NCBI GenBank assembly: GCA_019429105.1
Contig: JAHYJE010000028.1
Span: forward strand, 1-46,108
Length of the DNA: 46,108 bases
Origin: Syntrophobacterales bacterium
GTDB lineage: Bacteria; Desulfobacterota; Syntrophia; Syntrophales; UBA5619
Reading direction: 5' to 3'
Position 1 is the first letter of the stretch. Every line of letters starts with the position of its first letter. Below, piece after piece: positions 1 to 8,270 of the stretch. The notes under the pieces are model-generated. The model did not search any database, had not been told where the DNA came from, and worked only from the letters and a program-made list of their open reading frames with translations. The translations under genes and the position numbers were made by a program.

Positions 1-139
1 CATGCCACTTCCTCTGACATTCCTCTGACCCGCAAGTCTGCTGCCTGTCCCCAAGGCGAGGATTGGCAATGAACCACTTGCGACAGACTCGGCAGGGTCG
101 CTTCTTATATCTATTCTTTGCCCCCATAGTTCGCTCCAT
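1..139 (-). CDS. Small Cys-rich IS-associated protein, partial
   Basis: The gene starts at an ATG (139, minus strand) and runs off the left edge, giving 46 residues. The visible part contains KKRPCRVCRKWFIANPRLGD followed by QQTCGSEECQRKWH. This gives a CxxC pair about 22 residues before a C-x4-C pair, with many Arg and Lys, so a small zinc-ribbon DNA-binding domain is likely. Proteins with this CRxCRKWF...NPRxGDRQxTC signature are familiar from deltaproteobacterial genomes next to insertion sequences. Here it sits just inside IS21-like terminal repeats and reads away from them, so it is probably an accessory ORF of that element. An alternative in-frame ATG lies four codons downstream. The length of the full protein cannot be seen and no biochemical function is claimed. 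Confidence 0.6.
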   Translation of the reverse strand, partial: MERTMGAKNRYKKRPCRVCRKWFIANPRLGDRQQTCGSEECQRKWH

Positions 140-190
140 TTCGTGAGTTGCAGAAAACGAGGGAGTATCTCTTGCGGATCGAAAATAAAA

Positions 191-288
191 GGCGGGTCTC
201 TTTATGAGGGCGACTGAGTTAACAAAAAACCGATCAGGTGGGTCCGTTTATCGGCGGTGGGTGGGTTCATTCTTTGTCGGCGGTGACA
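191..288. repeat. Three imperfect terminal repeats of the IS21-like element
   Basis: Copies at about 191-213, 236-257 and 260-288 share GGTGGGTyC then a short T-rich spacer then TCGGCGGTG. The copy nearest the inside is the most degenerate. They are probable transposase binding sites and they define the element end at about 288. Confidence 0.5.
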
Positions 289-429
289 CTGATTTTTCCC
301 AAAAGAAGATTCGCTGCGGCGGTTGCGAGAACAGGTGCGCTGTTCTGAAACTTACGTTCGGAAACAATAACCGTTTTTATACGGGAAACCGCTGCGAACG
401 GCATTTCAGTAATGATGCCAAAAAAAATC

Positions 430-457
430 TTGACATTGCCCATTTTTGTGAGATAGA
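430..457 (+). promoter_or_regulatory. Predicted sigma-70 promoter of the tetR-type gene
   Basis: TTGACA at 430-435 is followed 16 nt later by GATAGA at 452-457. The perfect -35 and weaker -10 lie about 50 nt upstream of the regulator start. The start site would fall next to the inverted repeat at 471-488, consistent with autorepression. The rest of 289-507 shows no gene. Confidence 0.5.
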
Positions 458-470
458 AGCACTCCGCAAG

Positions 471-488
471 AATGAACGTTTACTCATT
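471..488. promoter_or_regulatory. Candidate TetR-family operator
   Basis: AATGAacgtttacTCATT is an inverted repeat with 5-bp arms and an 8-nt spacer, 19 nt upstream of the regulator start and just downstream of its predicted promoter. TetR/AcrR regulators commonly bind such short palindromes and repress themselves. The half-site TTTACTCA recurs at 1171-1178, upstream of the efflux genes. Confidence 0.45.
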
Positions 489-507
489 TGCGGGTGGGGA
501 TTGAATC

Positions 508-1083
508 ATGAAAACATCAGACAAGCGTCGCGACATCATGCAAGCAGCCCTCGACCTCATTGCGGAACAGGGTTTTCATCGAACCCCGATGGCCGAGATA
601 TCCGAAAAGGCGGGCGTGGCCGCCGGGACGATTTACCGTTATTTCGAGAGCAAGGACGTTCTCATCACCGCGTTGTACCGGGAACTGGAAGGGAAAATCA
701 TCACGGTTCTCCAGGGAGGCTATCCATCCGGGAGGCCCCTCCGGGAAAGATTTCTCTACCTGCTCAGGGAACTCATCCGATATTTTATAACGAATCCTCA
801 TCATTTCCGCTACATGGAGCAGTACTACAACTCGCCGTACGGAATCTCCCTGCACAGAGACAAGCTTTTGGGTAAGTCCGGCAACCACGATATCCTGATG
901 GATATTTTTGAACAGGGGATCGAGCAGCAGGTTCTCAAAGAGTTTCCGAAGGCCGTGCTGTTTTCCCTGGCCTTCGGTCCCCTGATCTCTCTGATGCGCG
1001 ACAATATTGTCGGCTTCATCGTCCTGGACGATCCCCTGATTGAGCGAATCACGGAAGCCTGCTGGGACGCGATCAAAAGGTGA
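508..1083 (+). CDS. TetR/AcrR-family transcriptional repressor
   Basis: 191 residues, normal for the family. The first 50 or so residues form the TetR_N helix-turn-helix: KRRDIMQAALDLIAEQGF, then MAEISEKAGVAAGTIYRYF with the recognition helix ending in the typical TIYRYFxSK. The remaining 140 residues are a variable helical ligand-binding and dimerisation domain with no diagnostic motif. The start ATG has a purine-rich GGTGGGGA upstream. The gene lies 164 nt before, and in the same direction as, a complete tripartite efflux operon. This is the classic arrangement of a local repressor relieved by pump substrates (AcrR, MexR or TtgR-like logic). The operator candidates at 471-488 and 1115-1180 support autoregulation and control of the pump. 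The inducer cannot be predicted. Confidence 0.9.
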   Translation: MKTSDKRRDIMQAALDLIAEQGFHRTPMAEISEKAGVAAGTIYRYFESKDVLITALYRELEGKIITVLQGGYPSGRPLRERFLYLLRELIRYFITNPHHFRYMEQYYNSPYGISLHRDKLLGKSGNHDILMDIFEQGIEQQVLKEFPKAVLFSLAFGPLISLMRDNIVGFIVLDDPLIERITEACWDAIKR

Positions 1084-1114
1084 TGCCCATATTTCATGGT
1101 GGAATCGGGGCGTT

Positions 1115-1180
1115 ATTCTTAGAATAAAGCATGAGAGTTCATTTTTACTCGGAAGTGAGTTTCACTGTGTTTTACTCACG
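1115..1180. promoter_or_regulatory. Candidate operator region upstream of the efflux operon
   Basis: The 164-nt gap between the repressor and adaptor genes holds a perfect palindrome ATTCTTAGAAT (1115-1125) and an inverted repeat GTGAGT (1155-1160)/ACTCAC (1174-1179). TTTACTCA at 1171-1178 is identical to part of the candidate operator upstream of the repressor gene. This suggests one regulator acts at both places. No convincing -35/-10 pair was identified, so the pump may be read through from the repressor gene as well. Confidence 0.35.
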
Positions 1181-1247
1181 ATCAAAACGTCGTCTTCCGG
1201 ATGTGATCGACAATGGGTCGTAAAATTTCAAATAACAGAGGTGTCGC

Positions 1248-2588
1248 ATGCAGATTTATGACAGGGCAAAACGAATCGCCGCCGGGGGTGTGCTTGCCGG
1301 GATCTTGATCCTGGGCGGTTGCGGGCAGACCACCACGGGCGGATCCCCACAGGCTGGACCCCCCGAAGTCGCCGTTGTTACCATACAACCGAAACGGTTT
1401 GTGGTGACAACTGAATTGGCCGGGCGGACGTCCGCCAATCGGGTCGCCGAAGTGCGTCCCCAGGTGGGCGGTATCATCCAGAAGCGTCTGTTCGAGGAAG
1501 GCGCCGATGTCAAGGCCGGCCAGGTGCTTTATCAGATCGACCCCGCCCCCTTTCAGGCGGCGTACGACAATGCGGCGGCGAGCCTTGCGGCCATGCGGAA
1601 AGCTGCCGACCGGGCACGGGCCGCCCTGAGAGCGAGCCTCGCCGGCGTCACCCGGCAGCAGGCCACCCTGGATTTCGCCCGGACGAACCGCGGGCGCTTC
1701 GAGGAGCTGTCCAAAGAGGGCGCCGTCTCCGCCAGCCAGCGCGACCAGGCCGTAACTGAGGCCGACGTGGCCGAAGCCACGATTCGGGCCGCCGAGGCGC
1801 AGGTGGAGAGCGACCGGGCAGCGGTAGCCGCGGCCGAGGCAACCATCCATCAGGCGGAAGCGGCGCTGGAGACGTTCCGGATCAATCTGAAGTACACCCG
1901 TGTGACGGCCCCCATCTCGGGCCGGATCGGGAGATCCGGCTTCACGGAGGGCGCCCTGGTAACGGCGCAACAGCCCGTAGCCCTGGCTACCATTCAACAA
2001 CTGGATCCCATGTACGTGGATTTGCCCCAATCCACGACCGAGCTGCTGCGATTGCGGCGCCGCCTGGAGGACGGCCGTCTCAGTCACAACGGGGAGATCC
2101 GGGACAAGGTCCGCCTCCTCTTTGAAGACGACGCCAAATATCCCTTGGAAGGGGCGCTTCAATTCCGCGACGTCACGGTAGATCCGACGACCGGATCGGT
2201 CATCCTGCGGGTCCTGTTTCCCAACCCAAAGGGGGTTCTGCTGCCGGGCATGTTCGTCCGGGCGGTGGTGGAAGAAGGATTCAATAAGCAAGCGCTCCTG
2301 ATTCCTCAACAGGCCGTCTCCCGCAACCCGAAGGGGGATCCCGTTGCACTGATCGTGGACGCCGAGGGCAAGGTGCAACAGAGGATGCTTACACTGGATC
2401 GTGCCATCGGCAATGTATGGCTTGTGTCATCGGGTCTGGCAGCAGGCGATCGGGTGATCGTCGAGGGGATGCAAAAGGTGAGACCGGGCGCTTCCGTGAA
2501 AATGGTTCCCTTTGAAGCGGATGGGGCAAAGAAAAACGGGGAAGGTCGGAAAGCGGCCCTCGCGGCTGTAAAAGCGGGAGGCAAGTGA
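1248..2588 (+). CDS. RND efflux periplasmic adaptor (membrane fusion protein), lipoprotein
   Basis: 446 residues, slightly longer than AcrA/MexA. An N-terminal signal with lipobox LILGGC places lipidated Cys at residue 25, so the protein is anchored in the inner membrane facing the periplasm. Then follow a biotinyl-lipoyl half-motif (VRPQVGGIIQKRLFEEGADVKAGQVLYQID), a long Ala/Glu-rich coiled-coil hairpin at about residues 100-205, the second lipoyl half (KYTRVTAPISGRIG), a beta-barrel domain and a membrane-proximal domain (VIVEGMQKVRPGASVK). It would bridge the RND pump and the outer-membrane channel. Its stop codon overlaps the pump start by one base, so translation is probably coupled. Substrate is unknown; homology is to the AcrA/MexA multidrug class. 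Confidence 0.93.
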   Translation: MQIYDRAKRIAAGGVLAGILILGGCGQTTTGGSPQAGPPEVAVVTIQPKRFVVTTELAGRTSANRVAEVRPQVGGIIQKRLFEEGADVKAGQVLYQIDPAPFQAAYDNAAASLAAMRKAADRARAALRASLAGVTRQQATLDFARTNRGRFEELSKEGAVSASQRDQAVTEADVAEATIRAAEAQVESDRAAVAAAEATIHQAEAALETFRINLKYTRVTAPISGRIGRSGFTEGALVTAQQPVALATIQQLDPMYVDLPQSTTELLRLRRRLEDGRLSHNGEIRDKVRLLFEDDAKYPLEGALQFRDVTVDPTTGSVILRVLFPNPKGVLLPGMFVRAVVEEGFNKQALLIPQQAVSRNPKGDPVALIVDAEGKVQQRMLTLDRAIGNVWLVSSGLAAGDRVIVEGMQKVRPGASVKMVPFEADGAKKNGEGRKAALAAVKAGGK

Positions 2589-5500
2589 TGCTATCGAGAT
2601 TCTTCCTGGACCGTCCAGTCTTCGCTTGGGTGATCGCCATTGTCATGATGGTGGCAGGCGGCCTGGCAATCTACAATCTGCCCATATCCCAATACCCCCC
2701 CATCGCACCGCCGTCGATTGCCATCACGGCCTTCTACCCGGGGGCTTCGGCGGAGACCGTTGAAAACAGCGTGACGCAAATCATCGAGCAGAAGATGGCC
2801 GGCTTCGACAAGATGCTGTACCTGTCCGCTGCGAGCGACTCGTCCGGCTCGTCTCGCATCGAGCTGACCTTTGCCCCGGGGACCGACCCGGACCTCGCCT
2901 GGGCCCAGGTGCAGAACAAGCTTCAGCTCGCCATGTCGAGCCTGCCGGACGTGGTGCAACGGGGAGGCGTCAAGGTCAGCAAATCCACAAGGAACTACCT
3001 GATCATCGTGGGTCTGATCTCGGAAGACGGCAGCATGGATGGCAATGATTTGCGAGACTATGCCCAATCCAACCTGGAGAAGGTGCTCTCAAGGGTTCCG
3101 GGGGTCGGCGAGGTTGAAACCTTTGGCACCCAGTACGCTATGCGGGTCTGGCTCAACCCCGATAAACTCACCGATTACCGGATGACGGTTCAGGATGTGA
3201 TCACGGCGCTGCGGGTCTACAACGCGCAGGTTTCCGCAGGCCAGTTCGGCGGGGCGCCGGCGGTGAAGGGCCAGCGTCTGAACGCCGCCATTATTGTCCA
3301 GAGCTTGCTCAAAACGCCGGAGGAGTTTGCCGCCATCCCCATCCGCACAAATCCGGACGGATCCGTTGTACGGGTCAAGGATGTGGGACGAACGGAACTG
3401 GGCACCGAGCAATATGACATCCAGGCTTATTTCAACGGCAAACCTTCCGCCGGCATGGCGATCAGGCAGGCCGCGGGCGCCAATGCCTTGGACACGGCCG
3501 ATGCCGTCCGGGCCAAGCTGGCAGAAATGAGCCGCTACTTTCCCTCCGGCATGAAGGTCGTTTATCCCTACGACACCACTCCCTTTGTCACGGTGGCCAT
3601 CAAGGAGGTGGTCAAGACCCTTTTCGAGGCGATCCTGCTCGTTTTCCTGGTGATGTTTCTGTTCATGGGAAACATGCGGGCCACCCTGATTCCGACCATC
3701 GCGGTGCCGGTGGTGATCCTGGGCACTTTCGCGGTGCTGGGGCTTTTCGGGTTCACCATCAACATGCTCACGATGTTCGCCATGGTGCTGTCCATCGGTC
3801 TTCTGGTGGACGACGCCATCGTGGTGGTGGAGAACGTGGAACGGATCATGGGCGAGGAAGGGCTTTCGCCGCGGGAAGCCACGGCCAAGTCCATGGACCA
3901 GATCACCAGCGCCTTGATCGGCATCGGGTTGGTGCTCTCGGCGGTCTTCGGCCCGATGATGTTTTTCGGCGGTTCCACCGGGGTGATCTACCGGCAGTTT
4001 TCCGTAACCATCATCGCCTCCATGCTCCTTTCGGTGGTGGTGGCCTTGGTGCTGACGCCGGTTCTCTGCGCATCGCTTCTCAAGCCGGTGCCCAAGGGGC
4101 ACGAGGCGGCGGAAACGGGAATCCGGTTCTTACGTCCCTTCTTCCGGTGGTTTGACCGCATCTTTTTCCGAACCAGGGACGTTTATCTGAAAGTGGTCGG
4201 TCACGCTCTTTCGAGGAAACGGCGTTATCTATTTGTCTTTTTGCTGATCGTAGTGGCGATGGGCTACCTGTTTCAACGGATGCCCACCGCCTATCTCCCG
4301 GACGAAGATCAGGGTATCCTGTTGGTTCAGGCCATGCTCCCGGCGAACTCGACCCTGGAGCAGACCGAGGAAGTCTTGGAGAGAGTCAGGAACCATTTTC
4401 TTGAGAGCGAGAAGGACGCAGTGGAATCCGTCATGACGGTTGCCGGCATGAGCTTCTCCGGCAGGGGACAGAATGTGGGCCTGGCTTTCGCCAAGCTCAA
4501 GGACTGGAAGCTGCGGAGCCGGCCGGACCAGAAGGTCTGGGCCGTGGCCGGAAGGGCCATGGGGGCCTTCTCCCAGATCCGCAACGCCATGGTGTTTGCG
4601 TTCGCGCCGCCGGCGGTCATCGAACTGGGCCAGGGCACGGGGTTTGATTTTCAGTTGCTCGACCGCGGCGGTCTGGGCCACGCCGATCTGATGGCGGCCC
4701 GCAACCAGCTTCTCGGCATGGCCATGAAGGACCCGAGATTGGTACGGGTTCGACCCAATGGCCTGGAAGATGTGCCCGAATACCGGATTGACGTGGATTG
4801 GGAAAAGGCCGGCGCCCTGGGGGTCCCCATTGCCGCTATCAACAACACCATTTCGGCGGCCTTCGGCAGCGCCTATGTCAACGACTTTATCCAAGGAGGC
4901 CGGGTCAAGCGGGTTTTCGCCCAGGCGGACGCCCCTTTCCGCATGCTGCCCGGAGATCTGGAAAAGCTCTATGTGGGCAATACTGCGGGTAAGATGGTCC
5001 CCTTTGCCTCTTTTGCGTCCGGCCATTGGACTTCCGGATCTCCCAAGCTGGAGCGCTTTAACGGCTTTCCATCCATCAACATCTGGGGCGAGCCGGCGCC
5101 GGGGAGGAGTTCCGGTGAGGCGATGCGGATCATGGAAGAACTGACCGCGAAGCTGCCTCCGGGGATCGGTTTCGACTGGACGGGGCTCTCCTACCAGGAG
5201 CGTCAGGCCGGCGCCCATACGGCCCTTCTGTACGCCTTTTCGATTCTGGTGATTTTCCTGTGTCTGGCGGCGCTCTACGAGAGTTGGCCTATTCCCCTTT
5301 CGATCCTGCTGGCCCTCCCCCTTGGGGCAATCGGTGGCGTGATTGGATCGACTCTCAGGGGCTTACCCAATGACGTCTATTTCCAGATCGGGCTTTTGAC
5401 CACCCTCGGCTTGACGACCAAGAACGCCATCCTGATCGTCCAGTTCGCAAAGGCGCGGGTGGATGAAGGAATGGGGTTGATCGAAGCAACGCTGGAAGGG

Positions 5501-5761
5501 GCAAAATTAAGGTTGCGTCCCATTATCATGACCTCGCTGGCGTTCGGATTCGGCGTGATGCCGCTGGCGTTTGCGACCGGAGCAGGCGCAGGCGCCCAAA
5601 AAGCGATCGGCACCGCCGTGCTGGGAGGGATGGTCACAGCCACCTTTTTGGTGACCTTGTTTGCACCCCTTTTCTATGTGGTGATCGAAAAGCTCTTCGG
5701 AAAACGGGGGAAGCGTGAAGCATCCAAGACAAACGATACAAATCCATCGGAGGATCGATGA
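2588..5761 (+). CDS. RND multidrug efflux permease (HAE1/AcrB-type)
   Basis: 1057 residues from the ATG at 2588, which overlaps the adaptor TGA by one base; a GTG one codon earlier is in frame but less likely. The N-terminus MLSRFFLDRPVFAWVIAIVMM is the usual first transmembrane helix. The TM4 proton-relay Asp pair is present in GLLVDDAIVVVENVER, and the TM10 Lys in LTTKNAILIV. Two large periplasmic loops and a 12-TM pattern complete the fold. It exports hydrophobic or amphipathic compounds using the proton gradient as part of the MFP-RND-OMF complex encoded here. The Asp and Lys relay residues are intact, so it should be functional. Confidence 0.95.
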   Translation: MLSRFFLDRPVFAWVIAIVMMVAGGLAIYNLPISQYPPIAPPSIAITAFYPGASAETVENSVTQIIEQKMAGFDKMLYLSAASDSSGSSRIELTFAPGTDPDLAWAQVQNKLQLAMSSLPDVVQRGGVKVSKSTRNYLIIVGLISEDGSMDGNDLRDYAQSNLEKVLSRVPGVGEVETFGTQYAMRVWLNPDKLTDYRMTVQDVITALRVYNAQVSAGQFGGAPAVKGQRLNAAIIVQSLLKTPEEFAAIPIRTNPDGSVVRVKDVGRTELGTEQYDIQAYFNGKPSAGMAIRQAAGANALDTADAVRAKLAEMSRYFPSGMKVVYPYDTTPFVTVAIKEVVKTLFEAILLVFLVMFLFMGNMRATLIPTIAVPVVILGTFAVLGLFGFTINMLTMFAMVLSIGLLVDDAIVVVENVERIMGEEGLSPREATAKSMDQITSALIGIGLVLSAVFGPMMFFGGSTGVIYRQFSVTIIASMLLSVVVALVLTPVLCASLLKPVPKGHEAAETGIRFLRPFFRWFDRIFFRTRDVYLKVVGHALSRKRRYLFVFLLIVVAMGYLFQRMPTAYLPDEDQGILLVQAMLPANSTLEQTEEVLERVRNHFLESEKDAVESVMTVAGMSFSGRGQNVGLAFAKLKDWKLRSRPDQKVWAVAGRAMGAFSQIRNAMVFAFAPPAVIELGQGTGFDFQLLDRGGLGHADLMAARNQLLGMAMKDPRLVRVRPNGLEDVPEYRIDVDWEKAGALGVPIAAINNTISAAFGSAYVNDFIQGGRVKRVFAQADAPFRMLPGDLEKLYVGNTAGKMVPFASFASGHWTSGSPKLERFNGFPSINIWGEPAPGRSSGEAMRIMEELTAKLPPGIGFDWTGLSYQERQAGAHTALLYAFSILVIFLCLAALYESWPIPLSILLALPLGAIGGVIGSTLRGLPNDVYFQIGLLTTLGLTTKNAILIVQFAKARVDEGMGLIEATLEGAKLRLRPIIMTSLAFGFGVMPLAFATGAGAGAQKAIGTAVLGGMVTATFLVTLFAPLFYVVIEKLFGKRGKREASKTNDTNPSEDR

Positions 5762-5762
5762 T

Positions 5763-7169
5763 ATGAATATAAACCGGTTTCTTCTTGTGGGTGCGATCAT
5801 CGCCCTTCTGGGGGGGTGCACGCTGGCCCCGGAATACACGCGGCCTGCCGCTCCCGTCCCGGCCGATTGGCCGGCCGGCGCGGCCTATCAGGAAACGAAG
5901 TCCGCCGCATCCGCGCCGATGGCGGAGGGGTTGCCGTGGCGGGAGTTCTTCACCGATGAACGCTTGCAAAAGATCATCGAAACCGCCTTGAACAACAACC
6001 GCGATCTGCGGCTTGCTGCCTTGAATGTCGAGAGGGCGCGGGCGTATTACGGCATTCAGCGGGGCGAACTTCTGCCTTCGGTCAATACGGTCGGGAGCGG
6101 GAGCCAGGAACGCGTTCCGGCTGATCTTTCTCCCACCGGAAGCGCGAGGACCACAGAACGATACGGAGTCAATCTCGGCATTACTTCCTGGGAAATCGAT
6201 TTCTTCGGCCGCATCCGTAGCCTGAAGGACCGTGCGCTGGAAGAGTACCTCGCCACGGATGAGGCCCGCGGTAGCGCACAGATTTTGTTGGTGTCCACGG
6301 TAGCACAGGCGTATCTCGCCCTGGCAGCCGATCGGGAAGCCCTCAAACTGGTGGCCTCCACCCTGAAAACGCAGGAGGCCTCCTACCAATTGATCCGGAA
6401 AAGTTATGACGTCGGGCTCGCGTCCAAATTGGATCTCGGTCGGGCGCAAAGCCAGGTGGATGCGGCCAGGGGAGATGTCGCCCGCTATACCCAACAGGCG
6501 GCGCAAGATGAAAACGCCTTGAATCTTCTGGTCGGATCTCCTCTGCCGCCAGCACTCCTGCCTGCGGAGTTGGGCAGCGTTAGCCCCCCCAAAGAGATCT
6601 CTCCCGGCCTCTCCTCCGAACGGCTCCTGCGCCGGCCGGATGTGCTTGCTGCGGAACATCGGCTCAAAGCGGCGAACGCCAATATCGGCGCTGCCCGTGC
6701 GGCTTTCTTTCCCCGCATCTCCCTGACGACCGCTGTCGGCACCGCAAGCGCCGATCTGTCCGGTCTCTTCCAATCCGGCTCGGGCACGTGGAGCTTTGCG
6801 CCGCTGATGGCCATTCCGATTTTTGATGCCCGTACCTGGTCGGCCTACGCGGTCACAAAAGTGGAAAGGGAAATATCCGTGGCCCAGTACGAAAAGGCGA
6901 TCCAGGCGGCTTTCAGAGAAGTGGCCGACGCCCTGGCCGTGCGGGGAACGGTGAACCGGCAGATCGCGGCGCAGCAATCGCTGGTAGCCGCCGTTGCGGA
7001 AACCTACCGCCTCTCCCAGGCGCGCTATACCAAGGGAATCGACAGCTACCTGGGCGTCCTCGATGCGCAACGTTCCCTCTATGGCGCGCAGCAGGGCCTG
7101 ATCGCCCTCCGCCTTGCCGGGGTTGCCAACCAGGTCACGCTCTACAGGGTGCTGGGCGGAGGTATGTAG
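5763..7169 (+). CDS. Outer-membrane efflux channel lipoprotein (OprM/NodT type)
   Basis: 468 residues from the ATG at 5763, chosen because GGAGG at 5749-5753 is 9 nt upstream and the protein then begins MNINRFLLVGAIIALLGGC, a lipoprotein signal. The extra 16 codons upstream overlap the pump gene and lack a ribosome site. The protein has two repeats of the outer-membrane-factor fold. The closing part contains GIDSYLGVLDAQRSLYGAQQ, a standard OMF motif. It would form the trimeric outer-membrane duct of the tripartite pump. It begins one base after the pump stop, so the three genes are one operon. No clear terminator follows; the next 60 nt lead into an IS4-like remnant. Confidence 0.94.
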   Translation: MNINRFLLVGAIIALLGGCTLAPEYTRPAAPVPADWPAGAAYQETKSAASAPMAEGLPWREFFTDERLQKIIETALNNNRDLRLAALNVERARAYYGIQRGELLPSVNTVGSGSQERVPADLSPTGSARTTERYGVNLGITSWEIDFFGRIRSLKDRALEEYLATDEARGSAQILLVSTVAQAYLALAADREALKLVASTLKTQEASYQLIRKSYDVGLASKLDLGRAQSQVDAARGDVARYTQQAAQDENALNLLVGSPLPPALLPAELGSVSPPKEISPGLSSERLLRRPDVLAAEHRLKAANANIGAARAAFFPRISLTTAVGTASADLSGLFQSGSGTWSFAPLMAIPIFDARTWSAYAVTKVEREISVAQYEKAIQAAFREVADALAVRGTVNRQIAAQQSLVAAVAETYRLSQARYTKGIDSYLGVLDAQRSLYGAQQGLIALRLAGVANQVTLYRVLGGGM

Positions 7170-7326
7170 GAAGGAGGTAAACTGACTCTGGCCGATGAAG
7201 ATGATCTTTCTTGCTCTTGTGGAAAAGAAACTCAGCGGTGTCCGGTTAGGATTTTGCATAGTCGGTTAAGTTTTTGTGTACCATTTTCGTCAGCTTTTGA
7301 TAAAAAACATGCATTAATATTAAAAT

Positions 7327-7361
7327 AATGCTTGACAAATCAAGCATTTAGTGGGTCTATT
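7327..7361 (+). promoter_or_regulatory. Promoter with a perfect inverted repeat over the -35, upstream of the IS4 transposase stump
   Basis: AATGCTTGA (7327-7335) and TCAAGCATT (7340-7348) form a perfect 9-bp inverted repeat with a 4-nt loop. The repeat contains TTGACA (7332-7337), followed 18 nt later by TCTATT (7356-7361). It is a plausible element promoter whose -35 lies in an operator or hairpin, which could limit transposase expression. Confidence 0.4.
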
Positions 7362-7394
7362 TCCATAACTACATGATATTACGGAGGATATTTA

Positions 7395-7705
7395 ATGACC
7401 CACACTTTAATTTTCAGAAAACCGGGGAAAACGCGAAGGTCCTACAGCAACCTTATGACACCTGTCAACAACATATTTCCCGACATCACACCTTTAGAGT
7501 CGGGATGCAACCGGCCCTTGAAGATGTCTTTTGAGGATCAACTGAACATCTTGGTGTATTTCCATCTGGAAGAACACCACTCAGGGCGTCACCTCCTGCA
7601 GGTTCTGAAAGAAGAGGATTTTGCCAGGCAGTGCATTGCTCCCGCCGGCGGCATCGAAAAGAGCAGTTTCTTCGAAGACATCAGCTCACGTGGATTGCAG
7701 CAGAT
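7395..7705 (+). pseudogene. IS4-family transposase, N-terminal fragment
   Basis: About 104 residues of transposase N-terminus are followed by out-of-frame sequence to a stop at 7854-7856. The start is an ATG with GGAGG at 7382-7386. The segment MSFEDQLNILVYFHLEEHHSG and then QVLKEEDFARQCIAPAGGIEKSSFFEDISSRGL matches the conserved N-terminal domain of IS4-type transposases found widely in deltaproteobacteria. The DDE catalytic domain is missing. The frame then runs into DUF374 acyltransferase DNA in the wrong register, producing a chimeric 153-residue ORF that should not be read as one protein. Confidence 0.7.
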
Positions 7706-8192
7706 GGCGGTTCAGCCATTACAGGCCGTCCGTCATGATCAGCAAAAGCCGCGACGGGGATCTGGTTACCGATATTTTCGGCCGCATGAACTTTCGACCC
7801 GTTCGAGGTTCCTCCTCGCACAACGGAAAGCAAGCCCTGACCGCAATGGTGGATGACCTGAGGGATCACTCCTTTGCTGTTCATGTCATGGATGGTCCGA
7901 AAGGACCCATAAGCGTCGTGAAACCGGGGTTGATCGTTATGGCGAAACAATCCGGCGCGCCGATCATCCCCGTTTATATCTCCATCAGCAGGGCATGGGT
8001 CCTCCACAGTGGGATCGCTGCCTGATTCCCAAGCCGTTCAGCAAAATTGTGATCCGGTGGGACCGACCGATGGCCATCCCTCGAGAAATCGATGAAAAGG
8101 CTTTCTAAGAAATCAGGTTGGGGATTGAAAAACAAATGCTGGAAAACCAGAGACATGACGACGACCATTTGGGATGGGAGTATCTTATATAA
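7706..8192 (+). pseudogene. Lysophospholipid acyltransferase (DUF374 family), broken
   Basis: Reading in the frame of 7621, the residues YRPSVMISKSRDGDL, then VRGSSSHNGKQAL, DGPKGP and VKPGLIVMAKQSGAPIIPVYIS follow the DUF374 (lysophospholipid acyltransferase) order, including the DGPxGP motif. Near 8009 one base is missing. Past it the expected WDRCLIPKPFSKIVIRWDRP continues in the next frame, interrupted by a TAA at 8106-8108 and ending at 8190-8192. The 5' half, including the first HxxxxD-like region, is replaced by the IS4 stump. Truncation, frameshift and stop all argue for a dead gene. DUF374 proteins are related to LpxL-type acyltransferases. The family match is from memory of motifs. 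Confidence 0.7.
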
Positions 8193-8270
8193 GCAGTGTC
8201 CGGCCTTTCCATTTTCCATGAACCGGGGGATGACATTATAAAATCCGGTCACTTGAAAAGTTGACATGAA

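Larger units (their letters stand above)
1..288. mobile_element. IS21-like insertion sequence, one end only (runs off left edge)
   Basis: Three imperfect copies of a GGTGGGTyC...TCGGCGGTG-type motif lie at about 191-213, 236-257 and 260-288. Read on the minus strand the outermost copy begins TGTCACCGCC at 288. Clustered terminal repeats with a TGT-type tip are characteristic of IS21-family ends, and the minus-strand ORF at 1-139 lies just inside them. The transposase and helper genes, if present, are left of the window. Family assignment is from repeat architecture only. Confidence 0.5.
7231..7705 (+). mobile_element. IS4-family element, left-end remnant
   Basis: The left boundary is placed near CTCAGCGGTGTCCGGTTAGG (7231-7250), which resembles ends of IS4-type elements. 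The right boundary is where the transposase reading frame loses similarity, near 7705, immediately before acyltransferase sequence. Only about 475 bp remain, so a deletion removed most of the element together with the 5' part of the neighbouring gene. Confidence 0.5.

Noticed and set aside
204-875. 223-codon plus-strand frame covering the region before and across the TetR gene
   Set aside because: It overlaps the TetR gene in another frame, has no family motif and includes the IS21-like repeats and promoter; a chance open frame in G+C-rich DNA.
5634-7259. 541-codon minus-strand frame antisense to the outer-membrane channel gene
   Set aside because: Long only because of codon bias in the real gene; low-complexity Arg/Gly-rich product without any domain.
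7395-7856. 153-residue ORF as one hypothetical protein
   Set aside because: The first part is an IS4 transposase N-terminus and the rest is acyltransferase DNA read out of frame; a chimera, not a gene.
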